DNA from: an uncultured Clostridia bacterium
GTDB taxonomy: Bacteria; Bacillota; Clostridia; Christensenellales; Aristaeellaceae
Assembly (NCBI GenBank): GCA_934670175.1
Contig: CAKUOX010000003.1
Span: 10,383 to 74,382 of the forward strand
Length of the DNA stretch: 64,000 bases
Direction of reading: 5' to 3'
Part shown: positions 41,910 through 50,090 of the stretch, one piece after another
Layout: each line of letters begins with the position of its first letter
Position numbering within the stretch: position 1 is the first letter of the stretch
The notes under the pieces: generated by a model
The model's database searches: none
The model's input: only the letters and a program-made list of their open reading frames with translations
What the model was told of the DNA's origin: nothing
Position numbers and translations under genes: made by a program

Positions 41910-43427
41910 TCAGCCCCTCGCTTCCCGACGCTGCTGTTTCTGAACATACATGCGATTATCCGCCATGTAGAACAGCATGTTCACGCTCCGCGCTTCCGAA
42001 TAGCGCGCCGTACCGACATCCACCTCGAGCCGCAGCCCCGCCTCGATCCTTGAAAAATCGGTCTGCGCCACGGCGCTGCATATGCGTCCAGCCAGCGCCG
42101 CGCCATCGCCGCCGCGATGCAGAATGACAAATTCGTCGCCCGCAAAGCGCGCGAACACGTCGTCATCCGTCAGCAGCGACTTGATCGCGTTGGCCACCGC
42201 CGTCAGCACCGCATCGCCGGCGCTATGACCATAGCTGTCGTTGATCTGCTTGAAGCGCGCCAGATCCATAAACAGCATTTCAAAATCGGCGCCGGTCTTC
42301 GTATAGGCGTCGCTCCAGGATTCGAGCGCATCGAACAGGCCGCGCCGGTTCATAAGTCCGGTCAGGTCGTCGCTGTATGCCAGGTAGGCCAGCTGCGATT
42401 GGGTGCGGTGTATCTCCGTAATATCGTTCAGGCAGAGCACAAACAGATCCATATTCTTGCGCAGCCGCAGCCGGCTGACTGCCGTGACCAGATACGCGCC
42501 GTTTTCCAGCCGAACCGGATAGCCGGAGGTATTCATTCTGTCCGAAGCGGCAAAGGCACGAAAGCGCCGCGCCGCTTCAGCGTCAAAGCACGCCTTGCAG
42601 TCAGCCGGATCCTCCACGTCCAGAATTCGCCGCGCCTCCTGATTCAGATACAGCGCGTTGAAGTCCTCGTCCATTACCAGTATGGCGCTGTGGCAGCTGT
42701 CAAACACACCCCAGCTCTCCGCAGGCTGGGCAAAGCTGGCAAAATCCAGCCCGCGCAGCTGCGTCCAATACCCCAGCGCGAACACCAGCGCCGCCACACA
42801 GCCCAGCGGCGGCAGCAGATCGGTAAAGCGCGGCAATATGTAGATCGTCGTCGTTCCGATAGCCAGCGAAATCACATTCAGCACCGTGAAGCCGCGCGCG
42901 AGCCGGTTGGCCGCGGGCATGCGCACGCTGCGCCGCCATTTGAACATCCAGTACATGGCCGCGCCAAAGCTGATGGCAAAACAGAGCACGTACAGCACCG
43001 ACCAAATCGTCGTCCGGTGCACATACGTCCAGCCGAGACCGGCGCCGCTTTGCACCAGATCCACCGCATATGCCGTCGGCGCGATGGACATAAACCGCAG
43101 CGTAAGCAGCGCGGCAAGCAGCCAGTAGCCCGCCTTGAACCACGCGGGAATGCGCTTTTCCACGCCCGTCAGGCGCGCATAATAGGCGGTCGCGGGCGCG
43201 ATAAAGCCGCACCAGCCGAATGCACTGAGCCGGTGCCACAAAAAGGCGCTGTCCTTATCCGGCGCCATGAAGAAAAAGCTGTCGCAGAAGCACCACCACG
43301 CCAGGCAAAGCATCACGGCCGTTACCATGCTGATTTGCCGGTTGCTGCGCTCACGCATGCTGTGCTGATATGTAAGTGCGACAATGACGCCGGCTGTCAA
43401 CAGCGCCAGAGCTGACAATGGGTTCAT
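41910..43427 (-). CDS. Diguanylate cyclase with 7TM, PAS-like and GGDEF domains
   Basis: 505 residues. About seven membrane helices (residues 1-225, resembling the 7TM histidine-kinase N-domain) are followed by a PAS-like region (about 235-345, SCHSAILVMDEDFNALYLN) and a GGDEF domain. The signature is A429-GDEF rather than GGDEF, in FARFAGDEFVIL. DDLTGLMNRRGLFD and LFMDLARFKQINDSYGHSAGD are intact, so synthesis of cyclic di-GMP remains plausible. The RxxD inhibition site is absent. It is monocistronic with a consensus promoter. Confidence 0.92.
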   Translation of the reverse strand: MNPLSALALLTAGVIVALTYQHSMRERSNRQISMVTAVMLCLAWWCFCDSFFFMAPDKDSAFLWHRLSAFGWCGFIAPATAYYARLTGVEKRIPAWFKAGYWLLAALLTLRFMSIAPTAYAVDLVQSGAGLGWTYVHRTTIWSVLYVLCFAISFGAAMYWMFKWRRSVRMPAANRLARGFTVLNVISLAIGTTTIYILPRFTDLLPPLGCVAALVFALGYWTQLRGLDFASFAQPAESWGVFDSCHSAILVMDEDFNALYLNQEARRILDVEDPADCKACFDAEAARRFRAFAASDRMNTSGYPVRLENGAYLVTAVSRLRLRKNMDLFVLCLNDITEIHRTQSQLAYLAYSDDLTGLMNRRGLFDALESWSDAYTKTGADFEMLFMDLARFKQINDSYGHSAGDAVLTAVANAIKSLLTDDDVFARFAGDEFVILHRGGDGAALAGRICSAVAQTDFSRIEAGLRLEVDVGTARYSEARSVNMLFYMADNRMYVQKQQRREARG

Positions 43428-43541
43428 ATATCATTTCCTTTGCATCAAATAATTCGGTGCAGGCCGTATACGCGGCGAACCGGCTGAACGCACCGTTGCT
43501 TTTATGTAAACTTTTATAGGCGTTTGCTTTTCTGGATAATC

Positions 43542-43570
43542 ATTATACCACAGTGCGAACCACCTGTCAA
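43542..43570 (-). promoter_or_regulatory. Promoter of the diguanylate cyclase gene
   Basis: TTGACA (43570-43565), 17-base spacer, TATAAT (43547-43542). Confidence 0.88.
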
Positions 43571-43594
43571 ACCTCCGCAGCTGCGAATATGCAT

Positions 43595-43622
43595 TGAGCC
43601 GTCCAGAATTCTGGACGGCTCA
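43595..43622. terminator. 28-bp perfect palindrome between the DUF1540 and cyclase genes
   Basis: TGAGCCGTCCAG plus AATT and the mirror arm. It follows the DUF1540 gene and precedes the cyclase promoter on the minus strand, so it may stop transcripts, although no T tract follows. The 130 bases between it and the DUF1540 stop hold nothing recognisable. Confidence 0.5.
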
Positions 43623-43754
43623 GCCTGTTGAAGTGATGGAATCGCAAAATTGGAGCTTTGCAGGCCGGCGGGCTTCAGCAGCAGCCGCGCCACGCGAATA
43701 TGCGCCAGGTGCTTGCTGCGCAGCAGAACACGCCGGTGATTCCTTTACCTCAAA

Positions 43755-43928
43755 TCACTTGCACTTGTAGCTCGCGCACATGCTCTCGTCGCTGGCCTTG
43801 CCGCTGTGGCAATTGGCACAGGGCTCCACCTGGATGCTGGAAAGCGTGCAGCAATTCTCGTCGCTGCAATGATAGCCGCAGCTCTCTACGCGGCAGCGAA
43901 TGTTCTTGTTGGCCTGCTTGTCGTTCAT
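43755..43928 (-). CDS. DUF1540 small cysteine-rich protein
   Basis: 57 residues with eight Cys in the DUF1540 pattern: CRVESCGYHCSDENCCTLSSIQV, then CANCHS and ESMCASYKC. Probably binds a metal; these proteins are common in clostridia, with no proven function. ATG 43928 follows GGGAG by 8 bases; a longer open frame overlaps the end of the protease gene and is not supported. It lies 94 bases downstream of the S41 protease gene on the same strand. Confidence 0.85.
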   Translation of the reverse strand: MNDKQANKNIRCRVESCGYHCSDENCCTLSSIQVEPCANCHSGKASDESMCASYKCK

Positions 43929-44022
43929 GAATAACACTCCCGTCCTAAATTCTGTATTGCCTGGCCGGAGCCGGACAATAGCATTTTGTCCGGAAGACAC
44001 GCAAAGTATGCCTGCGCGTGCG

Positions 44023-45255
44023 TCAATTTGCATTTGCCGAAGCGATGCGGCGCGCCACCTCGCGAATGGCGCACCTCAGCTGCGCATCCCGCGCCGGATC
44101 GGGCGCGGCCGCGTTGATCTCATCGCCGTCTTCACTTTCCACCACGATGTCCGGCGTCACACCCACGCCGTGGATGCTGCGCCCGTTCGGCGTATAATAG
44201 CTCGCAGATGTGTACTGCATGCCCGCGCCGTCCTCGCTGAAGCTCACCAGCGTCTGCACGATGCCCTTGCCGAAGGTCTTTGTGCCGACCACGGCGGCAC
44301 GGCCGTAATCCTGCACGGCGGCAGCCAGTATCTCCGATGCGCTGGCGGACATGTCGTTCACCAGCACCACCATGGGCAAATCACAATGCTGCGCATCCGA
44401 ATAGCAATCGGTACGCGCGCCGTCCCGCGTCTGCGTATAAACGACCACGCCTTCTGGGAGCAATTCATCAGCGATCGCCACCACATCGTCCAGCAGACCG
44501 CCGGGATTATTGCGCAGATCGACGATCAGGCCATTCGCGCCTGCGTTCTGCAATGCCTGCAGCGCCGCCCTGAAGGCGCTTACATCGTCGCCGGAGAACT
44601 GATAGATGGCAATATAGCCGATGCCGCCCTCGAGCATCGCCCAATCGACGTTCGAAACATTCACAGCCGCGCATACCACTGAAACCTCAAACTGCGCATC
44701 GCCGCGCAGTATGCCGAGCTCAACCGCTTCGCCGACCTGCCTGCGAATGCGGTTCACGCCCTGCGTAAACGCCTGCTCATCCGCACCGCTGACCGCCTCG
44801 CCGTCCACCGACACGATGCAGTCGCCCACCTGCAGCCCCGCCGCCTGCGCCGACCCACCCTCGTACACGCGCACGATCTCGATCATGCCGTCGTCATTCT
44901 GCTGCACCAGCACGCCGATGCCCTGGTAATTGCCGCTGGTCGTTTCGTCGTGCTTCTGCATTTCATCGGGCGTATAATAGAAGGTGTATGGATCCTGCAG
45001 CGACGCCATCATGCCCTGGATCGCGCCTTCGACGAGGACGTCATCGTCCACCTCCTGGTAGTATTCCGCATCGAGCGTTCGCCGTATTTCCTCCAGCCGC
45101 GCATAACGCGCAATGATCTCGTAATCCTCGCCGCGCACCAGCCGAACGCCAAGAAAACCGTCCGCCGACGAAAGCAGCGTCAGCGCCGCGCCCACAATGC
45201 ACGCCGCCAGCACGACCCATAGCAGGGCAATCTCAAATCCGTTTCTGCGCTTCAT
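44023..45255 (-). CDS. Carboxy-terminal processing protease, S41 family
   Basis: 410 residues. An N-terminal membrane anchor (about 8-30), a PDZ domain (about 110-190; IGVLVQQNDDG, GGSAQAAGLQVGDCIVSVDG) and the S41 domain: IVDLRNNPGGLLDDVV, nucleophile Ser in NDMSASASEILAAA and the general-base Lys in TKTFGKGIVQ. The C-terminus is the usual TPNGRSIHGVGVTPDIVV. Protease domain outside the membrane. ATG 45255 has GGAGG 8 bases upstream; the TTG at 45270 overlaps that site. Confidence 0.94.
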   Translation of the reverse strand: MKRRNGFEIALLWVVLAACIVGAALTLLSSADGFLGVRLVRGEDYEIIARYARLEEIRRTLDAEYYQEVDDDVLVEGAIQGMMASLQDPYTFYYTPDEMQKHDETTSGNYQGIGVLVQQNDDGMIEIVRVYEGGSAQAAGLQVGDCIVSVDGEAVSGADEQAFTQGVNRIRRQVGEAVELGILRGDAQFEVSVVCAAVNVSNVDWAMLEGGIGYIAIYQFSGDDVSAFRAALQALQNAGANGLIVDLRNNPGGLLDDVVAIADELLPEGVVVYTQTRDGARTDCYSDAQHCDLPMVVLVNDMSASASEILAAAVQDYGRAAVVGTKTFGKGIVQTLVSFSEDGAGMQYTSASYYTPNGRSIHGVGVTPDIVVESEDGDEINAAAPDPARDAQLRCAIREVARRIASANAN

Positions 45256-45283
45256 AGGCCTTGCCTCCAAAGGAAGAATATGG

Positions 45284-45311
45284 AAAACGCGGCGGCAATA
45301 CGCGCCGCCGC
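45284..45311 (-). terminator. Terminator of the PucR-type regulator gene
   Basis: GCGGCGGC (45289-45296) / GCCGCCGC (45304-45311), 7-base loop; on the minus strand GTTTT follows. Confidence 0.75.
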
Positions 45312-45355
45312 ATCCCTCAGTCGTATTTGAAATTATGCTTCCGCGCCGCCGCAGA

Positions 45356-46426
45356 TTACATGCGGTTTTTGCGCGGCGTGGTGTTTTTGCCCAGCAGCAT
45401 CATCATCTTGAAGGTAACCGCATCGTCGAAATTGCGCAGATCAAGGCCGATGGCCCGCTGCACCTTTTCCAGACGATAGACCAGCGTGTTGCGGTGGATG
45501 TAGAGCTTGCGCGCCGTTTCCGAAAGGTTCAGGCTGTTGTCAAAGAAGCTCTCGATGGTGTGCACCATTTCATCGTTGAACAGGCGCGCGGTCTTGCGGT
45601 TAAAGATCATGGCATTGTAGCTGCCGCACATGTCCTGCGGCACGTCGTTCAGGAAGCGCTCGAGCAGCAGGTTGCGGTATACGAACACCGTGCGGCTGCT
45701 GTGGTATACGCGGCCGACGTTGATGGCGCTGCGCGCCTCCTCGTAGGCATCCGGAATGCCCAGCAGATCGTCGCGCGGGTTGGAAATGCCCACATACACG
45801 GAGGTGCCGGATTCGGTCAGGAAGCTCACCTCGATCGCCTTGGCGTATTCCTCGAGCTCCGCGAAATTCACGTCCTCATCCACGCTCTTGAGCATCGCCA
45901 GCGAATGGCGGCCGACCTCGGCCAGCAGGTCGCTCTCGTCCTGAAGGCTTCCGCTGAGCAGCTGCATCGCCGCCTCAGCCTCGATATCTACAAAATAGAA
46001 ATACAGTACGCAGCGCTTCTTATCCAGCGGGATATTGTGCTCCGCCGCCAGCGTTTCAAATTCGGAGGTTTCGATCTCGCCGCGCAGCATCAGCCGCAGC
46101 GACTGTTCGCGGCTGGTGTGGCTCAGATCCTCGCGAAGCACCATGTTGATCAGCTCTGCGCAGAGCACCGCGCACTTTTTAATCTCCTCGGTGTCGCCAT
46201 GCAGGCAGATGAAAATGGGCTGATCCTCAGAGGTACCGATCAGCGTCACGCCGCCATAGATCAGCGGCATGGTGGGATTTTTGCGAACGGCTTCCGGCAG
46301 ATTAAAGGTACGCTGATCGCCCTCGGGCAGGATGACATTGCCGTTGGAATCCAGCAGCAGCGCCGAAAGATCGATCATGTCCAGAATGCGGGCAATTTTG
46401 GAAGTGATTCTATGATCCAGATACAT
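45356..46426 (-). CDS. PucR/CdaR-type transcriptional regulator
   Basis: 356 residues. A GAF/PAS-like N-terminal part precedes the GGDEF-like middle domain and a C-terminal PucR helix-turn-helix: LNLSETARKLYIHRNTLVYRLEKVQ with LDLRNFDDAVTFKMMMLL. This is the CdaR/PucR signature. Such regulators respond to small metabolites; the target is unknown, and the neighbours (protease, ribosomal operon) give no hint. It has its own promoter and terminator. Confidence 0.9.
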   Translation of the reverse strand: MYLDHRITSKIARILDMIDLSALLLDSNGNVILPEGDQRTFNLPEAVRKNPTMPLIYGGVTLIGTSEDQPIFICLHGDTEEIKKCAVLCAELINMVLREDLSHTSREQSLRLMLRGEIETSEFETLAAEHNIPLDKKRCVLYFYFVDIEAEAAMQLLSGSLQDESDLLAEVGRHSLAMLKSVDEDVNFAELEEYAKAIEVSFLTESGTSVYVGISNPRDDLLGIPDAYEEARSAINVGRVYHSSRTVFVYRNLLLERFLNDVPQDMCGSYNAMIFNRKTARLFNDEMVHTIESFFDNSLNLSETARKLYIHRNTLVYRLEKVQRAIGLDLRNFDDAVTFKMMMLLGKNTTPRKNRM

Positions 46427-46471
46427 ATCAATTCACATGCCTTTCTGTGATAAATTGTATAGCACGGATAG

Positions 46472-46500
46472 ATTATATTCCGATTTGTGCAAACGGTCAA
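46472..46500 (-). promoter_or_regulatory. Promoter of the PucR-type regulator gene
   Basis: TTGACC (46500-46495), 17-base spacer, TATAAT (46477-46472). Confidence 0.82.
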
Positions 46501-46564
46501 GCAAAGGCAGGTTTACAGTTTTAAACCTTTGTAATTATGCAGTTATTGTTTGCAGCAAGACAAC

Positions 46565-46593
46565 AAAAAACCGCTTCGAAATCGAAGCGGTTT
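46565..46593 (-). terminator. Terminator of the infC-rpmI-rplT operon
   Basis: AAACCGCTTCGA (46568-46579) and its complement (46582-46593); on the minus strand the stem runs into a T6 tract ending at 46565. Confidence 0.92.
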
Positions 46594-46625
46594 GAATGAA
46601 GCGCCGTTTTATACTGGAATCAGTA

Positions 46626-46982
46626 TTACTTCACAGCGTTCTTGGCGGTCTCTGCCAGCGCCGCGAAAGCAGCGGGATCAGAGATGGCCAGCTCGGCGAG
46701 CATCTTGCGGTTGATGTCCACGCCAGCGACCTTCAGGCCGTTGATCATCTTGGAGTAGGACAGACCATTGATGCGGGCGGCGGCGTTGATGCGGGCGATC
46801 CACAGGCTGCGGAAATCGCGCTTTTTCATCTTGCGGCCGATATAGGCGTAGCGCAGGGAGCGGCGAACCTGTTCGCTGGCTGCACGATACTGCTTGCTCT
46901 TCGCGCCAAAGTAACCCTTGGCGAGCTTCATGATCTTACGCTTTTTCTTCTGTGCGTTTACTGCACGCTTAACTCTTGCCAT
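46626..46982 (-). CDS. rplT: Large ribosomal subunit protein bL20
   Basis: 118 residues, the standard length, very basic. MARVKRAVNAQKKKRKIMKLAKGY at the start and WIARINAAARINGLSYSKMI later are canonical. Binds 23S rRNA early in 50S assembly and, in many Firmicutes, represses its own operon through the leader. Follows rpmI by 15 bases. Confidence 0.98.
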   Translation of the reverse strand: MARVKRAVNAQKKKRKIMKLAKGYFGAKSKQYRAASEQVRRSLRYAYIGRKMKKRDFRSLWIARINAAARINGLSYSKMINGLKVAGVDINRKMLAELAISDPAAFAALAETAKNAVK

Positions 46983-46997
46983 TCTTGATTCGCCTCC

Positions 46998-47195
46998 TTA
47001 CTTGTACGGGATGAGCTTCTTCATCGTCTTGCCTTCGGTGGTGGTCAGATATTCGGCCTTGCGAAGGTTACGGGTACGCTTGGTGGGCTTTTTGGTCAGA
47101 ATATGACGCTTGAAGGCCTGGGCATGCTTCACCTTGCCGGATTTGGTCAGATCAAAGCGCTTTGCTGCGCCCTTGTGCGTTTTCTGTTTGGGCAT
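46998..47195 (-). CDS. rpmI: Large ribosomal subunit protein bL35
   Basis: 65 residues, basic. MPKQKTHKGAAKRF at the start and LTKKPTKRTRNLR in the C-terminal half are canonical. A GAGGAGG site precedes the ATG. It lies between infC and rplT in the conserved order. Confidence 0.98.
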   Translation of the reverse strand: MPKQKTHKGAAKRFDLTKSGKVKHAQAFKRHILTKKPTKRTRNLRKAEYLTTTEGKTMKKLIPYK

Positions 47196-47227
47196 TGGGG
47201 TATCCTCCTCTCATCAATGGCTATGCG

Positions 47228-47740
47228 CTAATTCGCATCCCTTGGGCTAATGAACATCGACATATTGCGGCCCTCGATGGTGGGCTGCTTATCGATCGTT
47301 CCGTACTCCTTGATTCGTTCCGCAAAATCGTGCATCACTTCGCGTCCGATCTCCGAATGGGTGATCTGGCGGCCGCGGAAGCGAATCGTTACCTTAACCT
47401 TGTTTCCGTCCTGAAGGAACTTGATGGCATTCTTCACGCGAACATCCACATCATGATCTTCAATGGTAGCGGAAAGGCGCACCTCTTTAACTTCAATGAC
47501 CTTCTGATTCTTGCGGATTTCGCGCTCGCGCTTGGATTGTTCGAAGCGATACTTGCCATAATCCATCAGCTTGCACACGGGCGGCTTCGCCTGGGGCGCG
47601 ATTTTAACGAGATCCAGCTGGTGTTCATCTGCCAGATTCAGTGCCTGTCGGATGGGCATAACGCCGAGCTGTTCGCCGTTCTGATCCACAACGCGCACTT
47701 CACGGTCGCGGATCTCCTCGTTAATCATGAGATCGTTAAT
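47228..47740 (-). CDS. infC: Translation initiation factor IF-3, starting at an ATT codon
   Basis: 170 residues from ATT 47740 (INDLMINEEIRDREVRVVD). AGGAGG (47750-47755) is 9 bases before the ATT, and no ATG or GTG is placed properly; the next ATG is four codons later. A non-AUG (AUU-type) start is a known hallmark of infC and underlies its autoregulation, because IF-3 rejects such codons. N-domain (LGVMPIRQALNLA), linker and C-domain (KVTIRFRGRQITHSEIG) are complete. First gene of the infC-rpmI-rplT operon. Confidence 0.96.
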   Translation of the reverse strand: MNDLMINEEIRDREVRVVDQNGEQLGVMPIRQALNLADEHQLDLVKIAPQAKPPVCKLMDYGKYRFEQSKREREIRKNQKVIEVKEVRLSATIEDHDVDVRVKNAIKFLQDGNKVKVTIRFRGRQITHSEIGREVMHDFAERIKEYGTIDKQPTIEGRNMSMFISPRDAN

Positions 47741-47776
47741 ACGGATGCACCTCCTGTTGAAAGTTCTGGTAATTGA

Positions 47777-47802
47777 AAAAGAGCAGCGCAAAGCGCCACT
47801 CT
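47777..47802 (-). promoter_or_regulatory. Attenuator-type hairpin in the infC leader
   Basis: On the minus strand GAGTGGCGC (47802-47794), loop TTT, GCGCTGCTC (47790-47782) with two G-U pairs, then TTTTT (47781-47777). It is about 75-100 bases into the leader and 37 before the start codon. This resembles the L20-controlled leaders of Bacillus-type operons. Confidence 0.68.
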
Positions 47803-47880
47803 TCAATATCCTTTGGGATAACCTGAAACCATTGCAATATGCTCGCAAGGTGAGAAGTGGTCGCTTCTGCTTACTAAGTT

Positions 47881-47909
47881 ATTATAGCACGCCGCGTCCC
47901 CCATGGCAA
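47881..47909 (-). promoter_or_regulatory. Promoter of the infC-rpmI-rplT operon
   Basis: TTGCCA (47909-47904), 17-base spacer, TATAAT (47886-47881). Confidence 0.86.
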
Positions 47910-47939
47910 GCACTTTTCTTGTAAATTTTTCATCCGTTT

Positions 47940-48980
47940 TCAGCTCAGCCGCCGCAGCCGGCCGATCAGGCCGAACACGCAGAACATCGCCAGATCCACC
48001 AGCACGATGCCCGCGCCTGCCGGAATCGAATACAGGCAGGAGAGCATGATGCCCGCCACAAAGCAGCACACCGATACCGCCGCCGACGAGATCAGTACCG
48101 CCCGAAAGCGCGAAAAAACGCGCATGGACGTGAGCGCCGGGAAGATAATCAGGCTGGAGATCAGCATCGTGCCCATCATGCGCATGCCCACTACGATGGT
48201 CACCGCCGTGAGCACGGCAATGAGCATGTTGAACAGTCCCGTTTTCGTGCCCGTGGCGCGCGCGAAGGTCTCGTCGAAGGTCACGGCGAAAATACGATTA
48301 TAAAAAAGCGCGAACAACGCCAGAACAATGACCGACAGCGCGATCGAAACGGCCACATCCGCGCCGCTCATCGCCAGTATGCTGCCAAACATGTAGTTCA
48401 TGACGTCCACATTCATGCCGCTGGTGAGCGATGTGGCCAGCACACCCACCGCCAGCGCGCCAGTAGAAAGCAGCGCGATCGCCGCGTCGCCGTGAATGCG
48501 GCTGCTGCCGCTCAGGCGCAGGATCAAAAAAGCGAGCGCAATGACCACCACCAGCGTAAACGGCAGCGGAGACGCCGCTATGGAAGCGCAGACCGACGCG
48601 ATCCAGCCGCGCAGCCCCGCAGGCAGGACGGACGGCAGCGCGTCCGCCGTCACAAAGCCCAGCGCCGCCGCGATGGACAATGCGCCAAAGCCCACATGCG
48701 ATAGCCCGTCGCCGATCATGGAATAGCGCTTTAAGACCAGCGTCACGCCCAGCAGCGCCGCGCAGAGCGACACCAGCGTGCCCACAAGAAGCGCGCGGCG
48801 GATGAATTTGTATTTGAGATACGCACCCATCTCCGCAAACGCGGCGCACACCGCATCGAATTTCAGGATCAGCAGCAGCAGGATCGCCGCCGCCAGAATG
48901 ACCAGCGCGATGGCCGCGCGCTTTCGCTGGCGCGCGTTTCCACCGGGATGGGCAAGCAGCCTCGTCAGAAATTCGCTCAT
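47940..48980 (-). CDS. znuB: Zinc/manganese-type ABC transporter permease (ZnuB family)
   Basis: 346 residues, about nine hydrophobic segments, ABC-3 family. Motifs: FIRRALLVGTLVSLCAALLGVTLVLKR-type start, YSMIGDGLSHVGFGALSIA, LLSTGALAVGVLATS, and GMRMMGTMLISSLIIFPALTSM. A hydrophilic Arg/Lys-rich N-terminus of about 25 residues is longer than usual. ATG 48980 overlaps the ATPase stop by 4 bases; longer frame extensions lie inside the ATPase gene. Channel for the metal delivered by the lipoprotein ZnuA. Confidence 0.92.
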   Translation of the reverse strand: MSEFLTRLLAHPGGNARQRKRAAIALVILAAAILLLLILKFDAVCAAFAEMGAYLKYKFIRRALLVGTLVSLCAALLGVTLVLKRYSMIGDGLSHVGFGALSIAAALGFVTADALPSVLPAGLRGWIASVCASIAASPLPFTLVVVIALAFLILRLSGSSRIHGDAAIALLSTGALAVGVLATSLTSGMNVDVMNYMFGSILAMSGADVAVSIALSVIVLALFALFYNRIFAVTFDETFARATGTKTGLFNMLIAVLTAVTIVVGMRMMGTMLISSLIIFPALTSMRVFSRFRAVLISSAAVSVCCFVAGIMLSCLYSIPAGAGIVLVDLAMFCVFGLIGRLRRLS

Positions 48981-49669
48981 ACGCTTCCCTCCTGCGCCGC
49001 GCGGCGGCGATAATCCTCGATCGAACCGAAAAAGCCGACGCCTCGATCCACCTCCAGCACATGCGTGGCGTCCGCCATAGCCGACCGCAGATCGTGCGAC
49101 ACCATGCCGATGCTCACGCCGTGCTCGCGATTCAAGCGGCGCACCAGCTGATAAAGCTCCTGCGTCGTCGCCGGATCCAGCCCGGTCACCGGCTCGTCCA
49201 GCAGCAGCAGCGAATCCGTAGCGCACAGCGCGCGCGCCAGCCGCACGCGCTGCTGCTGACCGCCCGAAAGCGTCCGATAGGGCGCGCGCCGCAGATCCTC
49301 AATATCCAGCAGGCGCAGCTTTTCCCGCGCCTTTTCCCGCAGCGCCCTGCCATAGAAGAAGTGCCCGCCCAGCTGATTGGCGCAGCCCGACAGCACGACC
49401 TCTTCGACCGACGCCGGAAAATCCCGCTGCGCCATGGTCTGCTGCGGCAGATAGCCGATCTGCGTGCGCCTGAGCCCGTCGCCATAGAGTATCTGCCCGC
49501 CGCGCACGCGCACCAGCCCCAGCATGGCGCGCACCAGCGTGCTCTTGCCGGAGCCGTTTTCGCCAACGATCACCAGATAATCGCCGCGCCCGATCTGAAA
49601 CGATACGTTTTCGACCGCAGTAACGCCGTCAAAGGTGATGGTGACATTCTGTACCGTGATCAGCGCCAT
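48977..49669 (-). CDS. znuC: Metal ABC transporter ATP-binding protein (ZnuC family)
   Basis: 230 residues. Walker A GENGSGKSTLV, Q-loop GYLPQQT, signature LSGGQQQRVRLARAL, Walker B LLLLDEPVTGLD and switch His MVSHDL. ATG 49669 (MALITVQN) is preceded by AAGAGG; the first 41 bases overlap the end of the Fur-family gene. It energises the permease encoded next. Confidence 0.93.
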   Translation of the reverse strand: MALITVQNVTITFDGVTAVENVSFQIGRGDYLVIVGENGSGKSTLVRAMLGLVRVRGGQILYGDGLRRTQIGYLPQQTMAQRDFPASVEEVVLSGCANQLGGHFFYGRALREKAREKLRLLDIEDLRRAPYRTLSGGQQQRVRLARALCATDSLLLLDEPVTGLDPATTQELYQLVRRLNREHGVSIGMVSHDLRSAMADATHVLEVDRGVGFFGSIEDYRRRAAQEGSV

Positions 49670-50090
49670 CTGCCTCTTCCCCCTTCGTCTGCTTTGCACA
49701 GCTGCCGCATATGCCCACCAGCACGCTCTCGCGCGGATCCAGCTCGAAGCCGTGATCCTCGGAAATATGCCGGAACATCTGCTTGAGCAGCGCGCAGTCC
49801 ACATGATAAAGCCTGCCGCAGCGCTTGCACATCATATGAAAGTGCTCCGAACAGGCCTCGTGCGCCGCCACATGCTGATACAACGTTATGCCGCGCAGGT
49901 TCTGATACTTGCGCACCTCGCCCTGCTCGGCCAGCGATTCCAGATAGCGGTACGCCGTGGTTCGGCCAATGGTCTCGCCCTGGCCGTGCATGCCTGCCAC
50001 CAGATCGTCCACCGAATAGGATTCCAGATCGTGCCGCCGCAGAAACGCCAGCATCTCACGCTTCTGGCGGGTGTTGTATTCACCGCGCAT
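49629..50090 (-). CDS. Fur-family metal-responsive repressor (probable Zur)
   Basis: 153 residues. Winged-helix N-domain (TIGRTTAYRYLESLAEQGEVRKY) and dimer domain with metal sites: HFHMMCKRCGRLYHVDC and, near the C-terminus, GICGSCAKQ, giving the structural C-x2-C pairs. A His-rich end (TECHHHL) may add metal affinity. The gene is inside a zinc-type importer operon (its start shares one base with the znuA stop), which suggests zinc sensing. Iron or manganese sensing is not excluded. The operator at 51063-51081 fits autoregulation of the whole operon. Confidence 0.92.
   Translation of the reverse strand: MRGEYNTRQKREMLAFLRRHDLESYSVDDLVAGMHGQGETIGRTTAYRYLESLAEQGEVRKYQNLRGITLYQHVAAHEACSEHFHMMCKRCGRLYHVDCALLKQMFRHISEDHGFELDPRESVLVGICGSCAKQTKGEEADGADHGTECHHHL

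Noticed and set aside
49670..49804. Longer N-terminus for the ZnuC ATPase and, at 48981-49226, for the ZnuB permease
   Set aside because: Both extensions lie inside the neighbouring gene in another frame and have no family similarity.
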